NCBI GenBank assembly: GCA_947589155.1 | Contig: CANQBH010000023.1 | Span: forward strand, 1 to 33,494 | Direction of reading: 5' to 3' | Source: an uncultured Lachnospiraceae bacterium | GTDB lineage: Bacteria; Bacillota; Clostridia; Lachnospirales; Lachnospiraceae | DNA: 33,494 nucleotides | Shown here: in pieces, positions 23,238 through 30,324 of the stretch | How positions within the stretch are numbered: the first letter of the stretch is position 1 | Layout of the letters: each line of letters begins with the position of its first letter | The notes under the pieces: generated by a model | The model's input: only the letters and a program-made list of their open reading frames with translations | Database searches by the model: none | What the model was told of the DNA's origin: nothing | Program-made: the position numbers and the translations under genes

Positions 23238-24384
23238 GGATGCGCTCCTTTACTGCATGGGAAACGACCTGCGCCACCCGCGGATCGAACACTTCCGGCA
23301 GGATGAAATCTTCCGACAACTGGTTTGGATCGACCAGATCGGCGAGCGCGTTCGCGGCGGCCAGTTTCATTTCTTCCGTGATCTCCGCGGCGCGGCCCTC
23401 CAGCGCGCCTTTGAAGATCCCCGGAAAGACGAGGACGTTGTTGACCTGATTCGGGAAATCGCTGCGGCCTGTGCCGACGATCCGCGCGCCCGCGGCCTTG
23501 GCCTCGTCTGGCATGATCTCCGGCGTAGGGTTTGCCATGGCAAAGAGGATCGCATCCCTTGCCATGGAGGAGACCATCTCGGAGGAGACGATCTTCGGCG
23601 CGGATACGCCCACAAAGATATCCGCGCCCTTCAGCGCGTCCTGCAGTGTGCCGCGGAGGTTTTCGGGATTTGTTACCTCGGTCATTTCCCGCTGTACGCG
23701 GTTGAGATCCGGCGTATCGTTTCCGAGGATTCCGGCGCGGTCGCAGAGGACGACGTTGGAAAAACCGTAGCGCAGCAGCAGGCGCGTGATGGCGATACCG
23801 GCGGAACCGGCGCCGTTGACAACGACCCGGCAGTTTTCTTTTTTCTTGCCGACGATGCGCAGGCTGTTGATGATACCGGCGAGAACGACGATCGCGGTGC
23901 CGTGCTGATCGTCGTGGAAGACCGGAATGTCCAGTTCTTTTTTCAGACGTTCTTCGATCTCAAAACAGCGCGGCGCGGAGATGTCTTCGAGGTTGATGCC
24001 GCCGAATGTCGGCGCGATCGCCTTGACGGCGGCGACGATCTCATCCGGATCCTGCGTGGACAGGCAGATCGGGAAGGCGTTGATGTTCCCGAACTCGCGG
24101 AAGAGGACGCATTTGCCCTCCATCACGGGCATGGCGGCCTCCGGACCGATGTTGCCGAGACCGAGCACGGCGCTGCCGTCCGATACGACGGCGACGGTGT
24201 TTGCTTTCAGCGTATAGGTATAGGCCATGTCTTTATCTTCTGCAATGATCCGGCAGGGCGCGGCTACGCCCGGCGTATAGGCGATGGAAAGATCTTCGCG
24301 GCTGCGGACCGGCGCTTTGGAGCAGGTCTCGATCTTGCCGCCCCATTGCTTGTGGAGAAATACGGCTTTTTCATCAATGCTCAT
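23230..24384 (-). CDS. NAD(P)-dependent malic enzyme (oxaloacetate-decarboxylating)
   Basis: Converts malate to pyruvate and CO2 with reduction of NAD(P), feeding pyruvate to PFOR. The 384-residue length is the short bacterial type without a phosphotransacetylase-like tail. The catalytic domain shows SIAYTPGVAAPCR (Tyr at about 36), VAVVSDGSAVLGLGNIGPEA, MPVMEGKCVLFR with the catalytic Lys (about 91), and FHDDQHGTAIVVLAG with metal-binding Asp residues (about 134-148). The Rossmann domain has RVVVNGAGSAGIAITRLLL (about 161-180) and FAMANPTPEIMP. NAD versus NADP preference cannot be set by eye. AAAGGA lies upstream of the ATG. It heads an operon with the DUF4364 gene and has its own promoter with a hairpin in the leader. 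Confidence 0.94.
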   Translation of the reverse strand: MSIDEKAVFLHKQWGGKIETCSKAPVRSREDLSIAYTPGVAAPCRIIAEDKDMAYTYTLKANTVAVVSDGSAVLGLGNIGPEAAMPVMEGKCVLFREFGNINAFPICLSTQDPDEIVAAVKAIAPTFGGINLEDISAPRCFEIEERLKKELDIPVFHDDQHGTAIVVLAGIINSLRIVGKKKENCRVVVNGAGSAGIAITRLLLRYGFSNVVLCDRAGILGNDTPDLNRVQREMTEVTNPENLRGTLQDALKGADIFVGVSAPKIVSSEMVSSMARDAILFAMANPTPEIMPDEAKAAGARIVGTGRSDFPNQVNNVLVFPGIFKGALEGRAAEITEEMKLAAANALADLVDPNQLSEDFILPEVFDPRVAQVVSHAVKERIHG

Positions 24385-24421
24385 AACAGACGTCCTTTCT
24401 GTTTTTGGATTTGGTCGGGCA

Positions 24422-24439
24422 GCGCGGCATTTGCCGCGC
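24422..24439 (-). promoter_or_regulatory. Hairpin/operator in the malic enzyme leader
   Basis: Perfect inverted repeat GCGCGGCA-TT-TGCCGCGC. It lies 15-32 bases downstream of the malic enzyme -10 box, so in the first bases of the transcript. It is not followed by T on either strand. It is therefore an operator or an mRNA 5'-end stem, not a terminator. Confidence 0.5.
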
Positions 24440-24453
24440 GATTTGCCATTCCT

Positions 24454-24482
24454 ATTATAGCATAAAGAAAAAAGAGAGAAAA
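24454..24482 (-). promoter_or_regulatory. Promoter for malic enzyme and DUF4364
   Basis: On the minus strand a perfect TATAAT (24454-24459) is preceded by TGC (extended -10). The -35 position at 24477-24482 reads TTTTCT, which is weak. The leader would be about 60 bases. Confidence 0.7.
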
Positions 24483-24496
24483 CTCTAAATTTGGAC

Positions 24497-24525
24497 TTCC
24501 CATCGGAGGAAAAATGCGCTATACT
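24497..24525 (+). promoter_or_regulatory. Candidate rho promoter
   Basis: TATACT at 24520-24525 with a poor -35 (TTCCCA at 24497-24502) at 17 bases. A TTGGAC at 24491 is too far (23 bases) to pair with it. Transcription would start near 24532 and give a leader of about 60 bases before the rho ATG. Confidence 0.4.
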
Positions 24526-24590
24526 AAAACATCATGAGTATCAGGTCGTTTCAGACAAGTTACCCTGTTAAGTCATAAAGGAGAAAATGA

Positions 24591-25946
24591 ATGCGTGAAA
24601 AGTATGAAAGCCTGAAAGCAGCGGATCTGCGTGAACTGGCGAAGATCAGGGGCATTTCCGGCATTGCCGGAATGAAAAAAGCGGAACTGGTGGAGGCGAT
24701 GCTGCGGCAGGACGAGATCGACGCGGCGGAAAAGCAGGACAGGCGCGACCATAGGGAAACGCCGGCGCGCCGCGAGGACGACCGGCGGGAAGAAGCGCCG
24801 CGGGCGGACGAAAGGCATGAAGAAGGGCTGAAGCAGTGCAGCGGTATCCTCGAGGTCATGCCGGACGGCTTCGGGTTCATCCGCAGCGACAACTATCTGC
24901 CGGGCGACAACGACGTCTATGTCGCGCCTACGCAGATCCGCAAGTTCAGCCTGCGCACGGGCGACATCATCAGCGGCACGACGCGGCGGAACAACCCGAC
25001 GGACAAGTTCGGAGCGTTGTATCATATCCTGAGCGTCAACGGCTGCGCGCCGGAGGAGATCATCCGGCGTACAAAGTTTGAAGACCTTACGCCGATCTTC
25101 CCGAATGAAAGGATCCGTCTGGAGCAGCCGGGGTCGTCGGTCGCCATGCGGATCGTGGATCTCATCTCCCCGATCGGCAAGGGGCAGCGCGGCATGATCG
25201 TCTCCCAGCCGAAAGCCGGAAAGACGACGCTGCTCAAGGAGATCGCAAAGTCCGTGACCGGCACCTATCCGGACATGCACCTGATCATCCTTCTGATCGA
25301 CGAGAGGCCGGAGGAAGTAACGGATATCAGGGAGGCCATTCAGGGGGAGAATGTGGAAGTCATCTACTCCACGTTTGACGAACTGCCGGAGCACCACAAG
25401 CGCGTTTCCGAAATGGTGATCGAGCGCGCGAAGCGTCTGGTCGAACATAAAAAAGACGTGATGATCCTGTTGGATTCCATCACGCGTCTGGCGCGCGCGT
25501 ATAACCTGACCGTACCGCCGAGCGGCCGCACGCTTTCCGGCGGTCTGGATCCGGCGGCGCTGCACATGCCGAAGCGCTTTTTCGGCGCGGCCCGCAATAT
25601 GCGCGAGGGCGGAAGCCTGACGATCCTTGCCACGGCGCTCGTCAATACCGGAAGCAAGATGGACGACGTTGTGTTCGAGGAATTTAAGGGCACCGGCAAC
25701 ATGGAACTGATCCTCGACCGCAAACTTTCCGAGAAGCGCGTCTTTCCGGCGATCGATATCGCGCAGAGCAGCACGCGGCGGGACGACCTCCTGCTCAACC
25801 GCGAAGAAATGGAAGCGGTGGAGATCATGCGCCGCGGCTTAAACGGTATGCGCAAGGACGAGGCGGTGGAAAGCATCCTCAATCAGTTTTCGCACACAAA
25901 GAGCAACCGCGAATGTATCGCGCGGATCATACGGACGCGGCTGTGA
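24591..25946 (+). CDS. rho: Transcription termination factor Rho
   Basis: Hexameric RNA-dependent ATPase that ends transcription of untranslated RNA. The 451-residue protein has the N-terminal helical Rho_N domain (about 1-40; LKAADLRELAKIRGISG). A highly charged Asp/Glu/Arg-rich insert (about 42-80) is absent from E. coli Rho (419 residues). The cold-shock RNA-binding domain (GILEVMPDGFGFIRSDNYLP, NDVYVAPTQIRKFSLRTGD) spans about 83-130. The ATPase has Walker A SQPKAGKTTLLKEIA (about 205) and Walker B LIILLIDERPEEVTDI. The Q-loop region DSITRLARAYN and R-loop region GGLDPAALHMPKRFFG follow. AAAGGAG sits seven bases before the ATG. It begins the clostridial rho-rpmE-DUF1385-prmC-prfA cluster. 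Confidence 0.97.
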   Translation: MREKYESLKAADLRELAKIRGISGIAGMKKAELVEAMLRQDEIDAAEKQDRRDHRETPARREDDRREEAPRADERHEEGLKQCSGILEVMPDGFGFIRSDNYLPGDNDVYVAPTQIRKFSLRTGDIISGTTRRNNPTDKFGALYHILSVNGCAPEEIIRRTKFEDLTPIFPNERIRLEQPGSSVAMRIVDLISPIGKGQRGMIVSQPKAGKTTLLKEIAKSVTGTYPDMHLIILLIDERPEEVTDIREAIQGENVEVIYSTFDELPEHHKRVSEMVIERAKRLVEHKKDVMILLDSITRLARAYNLTVPPSGRTLSGGLDPAALHMPKRFFGAARNMREGGSLTILATALVNTGSKMDDVVFEEFKGTGNMELILDRKLSEKRVFPAIDIAQSSTRRDDLLLNREEMEAVEIMRRGLNGMRKDEAVESILNQFSHTKSNRECIARIIRTRL

Positions 25947-26017
25947 GGAAAAGAGCGGAAGCAACCGGATCCGGAGAGGTATAAAAGCGGCGGCTTGTGA
26001 AAGTTCGCGTCGAATAG

Positions 26018-26059
26018 TGCAAGAAAAGCTTTGACAAAAATGTCAAATTTTCTCTTGCA
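26018..26059. repeat. 42-bp imperfect palindrome between rho and rpmE
   Basis: Two 19-base arms (26018-26036 and 26041-26059) pair at 16 of 19 positions around an AAAA centre. The inner part is TTTGACA-AAAA-TGTCAAA followed by TTTT, and the outer ends are TGCAAGA / TCTTGCA. The right arm overlaps the rpmE -35 box. It could be an operator for rpmE or a weak AT-rich terminator for rho. Confidence 0.6.
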
Positions 26060-26083
26060 ATATACAAGGGCCTATGCTACAAT
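26055..26083 (+). promoter_or_regulatory. Promoter for rpmE
   Basis: TTGCAA (26055-26060), 17-base spacer, TACAAT (26078-26083) with TG at 26075-26076. It gives a transcript start near 26090 and a leader of about 87 bases. Confidence 0.8.
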
Positions 26084-26090
26084 AAGAAAG

Positions 26091-26132
26091 CTGTTTATCG
26101 GGATGTAAATAGTTGTGTATGTCAAACGACAT
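26091..26132 (+). promoter_or_regulatory. Structured rpmE leader, possible L31 autoregulatory RNA
   Basis: Two small stems can form: CTGTTTA / TAAATAG (26091-26097 with 26106-26112, one G-U pair) and ATGTC / GACAT (26119-26123 with 26128-26132, AAAC loop). L31 leaders that bind the protein have been described in Firmicutes. I cannot confirm from sequence alone that this matches that model. Confidence 0.35.
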
Positions 26133-26176
26133 GAAACAGGCAGTACAGGAAGAATTACAATAGAGAGGTGTTAGCA

Positions 26177-26380
26177 ATGAGACAGGGAATCCATCCGGAG
26201 TATTATCAGGCAACGGTTACTTGCAACTGCGGCAATACGTTTGTTACAGGTTCCACCAAAGAAAACATTCACGTTGAGGTTTGTTCAAAATGTCATCCGT
26301 TTTATACCGGACAGCAGAAGGCTGCGCAGGCGCGCGGACGTATCGACAAGTTCAACCGCAGATACGGTATCACACAGTAA
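26177..26380 (+). CDS. rpmE: Large ribosomal subunit protein bL31 (RpmE), zinc-binding type
   Basis: Ribosomal protein at the 50S-30S bridge. The 67-residue sequence begins [16 protein letters not shown] and has the zinc ribbon cysteines CNC near 16-18 and CSKC near 36-39, so it is the zinc-containing form and not the Zur-controlled replacement. The tail with [12 protein letters not shown] is typical of L31. The ATG at 26177 follows AGAGAGGTG. A GTG three codons earlier overlaps that ribosome site and is not the start. The codons look like those of a highly expressed gene. It has its own promoter and an intrinsic terminator. Confidence 0.97.
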   Translation: MRQGIHPEYYQATVTCNCGNTFVTGSTKENIHVEVCSKCHPFYTGQQKAAQARGRIDKFNRRYGITQ

Positions 26381-26397
26381 GAGACGCGATGAGGCAC

Positions 26398-26433
26398 GGG
26401 TTGGGGTTCTGTGGACCCCAGCCCTTTTCTTTT
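26398..26433 (+). terminator. Intrinsic terminator of rpmE
   Basis: Stem GGGTTGGGG / CCCCAGCCC (nine pairs, one G-U) with a nine-base loop, followed by TTTTCTTTT. A second small hairpin (CCCGA / TCGGG, 26434-26449) comes directly after it. No promoter is visible between here and the next gene at 26475, so partial readthrough may feed DUF1385. Confidence 0.85.
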
Positions 26434-26474
26434 CCCGAAAAAAATCGGGCGTGATCTGACATAAAGGAGAAAAA

Positions 26475-27425
26475 ATGGTCTATTCTGGAATTGGCGGGCA
26501 GGCCGTGATGGAAGGCGTGATGATGAGGAACAGCGATCAATACGCCATAGCGGTCCGGCTGGCGGACGGCGGGATCCATGTAGAGAAAAAGACGTGGAAG
26601 CAGGGGGACAAATGGTACAATAAACTTCCAGTGATCCGCGGCGCGGCTGCGTTTTTTTCGTCCCTTGTCATGGGGATGTCCACGCTGATGGACTCGGCGG
26701 CGCTTCTTGAGGAGGAACCGCAGCGCGAACTCAGCAGGGAAGAAGAACAGAAAAAAAAGAAAAAGGAGCAGGCGGAGATGACGGCGACGCTTCTGTTTGC
26801 CGTCGTGCTGGCGGTAGTCATCTTCCTTCTGCTGCCGTATTATTTTTCGCTGTTTCTGGGCAGGTTCGTCCACGCGAAAGGGCTGGTGATCCTCGCGGAA
26901 GGCGTTTTCCGTCTTGCGGTCTTTATCGGCTACGTCCTTGCGATCTCGCTGATGGAGGACATGCGGCGCGTATTCATGTATCACGGCGCGGAACATAAGT
27001 GCATCAACTGTATCGAGCACGGGATGGAACTGACGGTGGAGAACGTGCGGCGGTCGTCCCGCCGCCATCAGCGGTGCGGCACGAGTTTCCTCCTGTTCGT
27101 TCTGCTTATCAGCGTCGTGGTCTTTATGTTCATCCGGTTCGATTCGCGGCTTTTGCAGCTGCTTTGCCGTCTGCTCCTGATTCCGGTGATCGCGGGGATC
27201 TCCTATGAGTTCATCCGTCTGGCGGGACGCAGCGAGAACGCCGTCGTTAAGATACTCAGCAAGCCGGGGCTCTGGCTGCAGGGATTGACGACCCGCGAGC
27301 CGGACGACGCGATGATCGAGGTCGGCATGGCGTCCGTCGAGGCGGTCTTTGACTGGAGGGCGTTTCAGGAGGAGCACCGGCAGGAGTTTCGCGGCGCGGC
27401 GGATATGGCGGAAGGCAGCGCATGA
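26475..27425 (+). CDS. DUF1385 membrane protein (YqhQ-like)
   Basis: A 316-residue integral membrane protein of the DUF1385/YqhQ family, of unknown function. It starts with the family mark GIGGQAVMEGVMMR. A Glu/Lys-rich cytoplasmic segment at about 75-98 follows, then membrane helices at about 100-120 and 135-155. The signature MYHGAEHKCINCIEHG lies at about 168-183, and the His/Cys-rich RRHQRCGTSFLL at about 200. Two more helices span about 207-250. The conserved His and Cys residues suggest metal or redox chemistry, which is inference. AAAGGAG precedes the ATG. The stop overlaps the prmC start (ATGA), so the two are translationally coupled. Confidence 0.92.
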   Translation: MVYSGIGGQAVMEGVMMRNSDQYAIAVRLADGGIHVEKKTWKQGDKWYNKLPVIRGAAAFFSSLVMGMSTLMDSAALLEEEPQRELSREEEQKKKKKEQAEMTATLLFAVVLAVVIFLLLPYYFSLFLGRFVHAKGLVILAEGVFRLAVFIGYVLAISLMEDMRRVFMYHGAEHKCINCIEHGMELTVENVRRSSRRHQRCGTSFLLFVLLISVVVFMFIRFDSRLLQLLCRLLLIPVIAGISYEFIRLAGRSENAVVKILSKPGLWLQGLTTREPDDAMIEVGMASVEAVFDWRAFQEEHRQEFRGAADMAEGSA

Positions 27426-28321
27426 AATACAGGGAATGGCTGGCGTGGGCAAGATCCTTCCTGCAGGACAAGGGCTGTCCGGACGCCGAAGTGGACGCGT
27501 GGTATCTGCTTGAGTACGCCGCCGGACTGTCCAAGGCGGCGTATTACCTTCATATGGAAGACGAGGCCGACGAGGCGGCGATGGGCGGCTTTCGGGCGCT
27601 GGTGGAACGCAGGGGGAGCCGCGTGCCCCTGCAGTATCTGACCGGCACGCAGGAATTTATGGGCCTGCCGTTTTTTGTCAACGAGCATGTGCTGATCCCG
27701 CGGCAGGATACGGAACTTCTGGCGGAGGAAGCGCTGAAAGAGGTCAGGAAACTGCCGGAGCAGAAAAAACCGCACCTCGTGCTGGATCTTTGCACGGGAT
27801 CCGGCTGTATCCTTCTTAGCCTTCTTGCGCTTTCGGACGGGATCGAGGGCGTGGGCGCGGACATTTCGGAAGCGGCGCTTGAGACGGCAAAAAAGAACGC
27901 CGCCGCGCTGAATCTGGAACGCCGCTGCCGCTGGGTCGAAAGCGATCTGTTTGAAAAGGTGCGGGGAACGTATTCTCTGATCGTCTCCAATCCGCCCTAC
28001 ATCGCAAGCGGCGAACTGGAGGAATTGATGCCGGAAGTGCGTGACCACGAGCCGCGGATCGCGCTGGACGGGCACGAGGACGGCCTGTATTTTTACCGGA
28101 AGATCATAAAAAGTGCGCCGGAGTACCTTGCGCCCGGCGGCAGCCTGTTCTTAGAGATCGGCTGGGACCAGCGCAAGGCCGTGCAGGAGATGATGGAAGC
28201 GGCGGGCTTTGCGGACGTGCGCGTCTTTCGCGACTATCAGGGAAACGACCGGATGGTCACGGGACGCCGGAAAGGATTGGAAGAAAAGCGAAACTGTGAT
28301 ATAATGGAGCGGTCGATATAG
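27422..28321 (+). CDS. prmC: Release factor glutamine methyltransferase (PrmC/HemK)
   Basis: Methylates the glutamine of the GGQ loop of release factors using S-adenosylmethionine, and here lies directly before its substrate gene prfA. The 299-residue protein has the N-terminal helical domain (about 1-90, ending in [18 protein letters not shown]), the SAM-binding [16 protein letters not shown] (about 120-135), the acidic [11 protein letters not shown] and the catalytic NPPY in [17 protein letters not shown] (about 188-204). The last 15 or so residues ([16 protein letters not shown]) go slightly beyond the usual end. Their DNA also holds a promoter for prfA. The start overlaps the previous stop by four bases. 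Confidence 0.96.
   Translation: MKYREWLAWARSFLQDKGCPDAEVDAWYLLEYAAGLSKAAYYLHMEDEADEAAMGGFRALVERRGSRVPLQYLTGTQEFMGLPFFVNEHVLIPRQDTELLAEEALKEVRKLPEQKKPHLVLDLCTGSGCILLSLLALSDGIEGVGADISEAALETAKKNAAALNLERRCRWVESDLFEKVRGTYSLIVSNPPYIASGELEELMPEVRDHEPRIALDGHEDGLYFYRKIIKSAPEYLAPGGSLFLEIGWDQRKAVQEMMEAAGFADVRVFRDYQGNDRMVTGRRKGLEEKRNCDIMERSI
28277..28305 (+). promoter_or_regulatory. Promoter for prfA inside the end of prmC
   Basis: TTGGAA (28277-28282), exactly 17 bases, then a perfect TATAAT (28300-28305) with TG at 28297-28298 (extended -10). Transcription would start near 28312, 20 bases before the prfA ATG. Confidence 0.75.
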
Positions 28322-28331
28322 GAGGAAGACG

Positions 28332-29408
<1,077 letters not shown>

Positions 29409-29432
29409 GATAAGAAAGAGAGGAAATCTATT

Positions 29433-30245
29433 ATGTGGAGCCGAAAGGTCATTAAGCAAAAAGCAAAAGCAAGAATGTCGGAGAGTTATTGGAGGATGGT
29501 GCTCGCAGCGCTGCTCATTACCATCGCGATCGGCGGATGGGGGGGCGCAACAGCGACTTCTGCAGGCGCGGGCGGAGGCACGGGCGCCGGAGCGCTTACG
29601 TTTGGCAGTTTGGGTAACGCCTTCGATCAGGACGATATGTATGATTATGATATGTCCGGAGACGGCATCGAGGAGGATCTGGGAAGGTTTTACGACGACA
29701 ACCGCGCGGAGATCGCCGCGTTCACGCTGGCTACGCTTTCCGCAGGACTGGCGATCGCCCTCATCGTGATGGCCGTCAGTATCGCGATCACCGCGTTTCT
29801 GCTGAATCCCTTGCAGGTCGGCGGCATGAGATTTTTCTATCAGAACATTGATCGGAAGGCGGGACTGAAAGAACTGCTCGTCGGTCTTGACAAGAATTAC
29901 ATGAATACGGTCAAGATCATGTTTCTGCGGGGGCTCTTTACGTTCCTCTGGGGCCTGCTCTTTGTCATTCCGGGCATCGTCAAGGCGTACGAGTATCGGA
30001 TGATTCCGTATCTTTTGGCCGAAGATCCGGATATCAGCAGGGAAGAAGCGTTTGCCGTCAGCCGCCGCATGATGCAGGGCAACAAATGGAAAGCGTTTGT
30101 TTTCGACCTTTCCTTCATCGGATGGTACATTCTTGGCGCGATGACCTGCGGAATACTGAACCTTTTCTATACACATCCGTATTACTATCAGGCGGACGCC
30201 ATGCTGTACGATGCGATCAAGATCGACGATCAGAAAAGAGCATAA
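29433..30245 (+). CDS. DUF975 family membrane protein
   Basis: A 270-residue membrane protein of the DUF975 family (PF06161), function unknown. It starts with KVIKQKAKARMSESYWRMVL, the positively charged segment typical of the family, then a helix, and then a Gly-rich and acidic loop (about 35-88; with DQDDMYDYDMSGDG) that probably lies outside. Helices at about 96-128, 163-185 and 215-240 follow. The segment GLFTFLWGLLFVIPGIVKAYEY and the later EAFAVSRRMMQGNKWKAFVFDL are what I recognise as the DUF975 core. AGAGGAAA lies about eight bases before the ATG. An intrinsic terminator follows the stop, so the gene could end the prfA transcript. Confidence 0.88.
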   Translation: MWSRKVIKQKAKARMSESYWRMVLAALLITIAIGGWGGATATSAGAGGGTGAGALTFGSLGNAFDQDDMYDYDMSGDGIEEDLGRFYDDNRAEIAAFTLATLSAGLAIALIVMAVSIAITAFLLNPLQVGGMRFFYQNIDRKAGLKELLVGLDKNYMNTVKIMFLRGLFTFLWGLLFVIPGIVKAYEYRMIPYLLAEDPDISREEAFAVSRRMMQGNKWKAFVFDLSFIGWYILGAMTCGILNLFYTHPYYYQADAMLYDAIKIDDQKRA

Positions 30246-30256
30246 CGGAGCATAAG

Positions 30257-30295
30257 AAACGCCTGTTCGCGGTTTTTGCTGTGAACAGGCGTTTT
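30257..30295 (+). terminator. Intrinsic terminator after the DUF975 gene
   Basis: A 12-bp stem AAACGCCTGTTC / GAACAGGCGTTT with a 14-base loop, ending in TTTT. It separates the DUF975 gene from addB. The A-run on the left may allow function on both strands. Confidence 0.85.
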
Positions 30296-30324
30296 ATCCT
30301 TATTCAAACGAGCGGGAGGAAGCG

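Noticed and set aside
23236-24465. 409-codon plus-strand open frame opposite the malic enzyme gene
   Set aside because: The minus strand encodes an intact malic enzyme with all motifs. The plus frame is low-quality Arg/Asp-rich sequence.
26031-26036. Perfect TTGACA as a -35 box upstream of rpmE
   Set aside because: No -10 hexamer lies 16-18 bases downstream. The TTGCAA/TACAAT pair further on is a far better promoter, and this TTGACA is part of the palindrome.
26370-27452. 360-codon minus-strand open frame opposite DUF1385
   Set aside because: The plus-strand product has the full DUF1385 signature. The minus frame also runs through the rpmE terminator.
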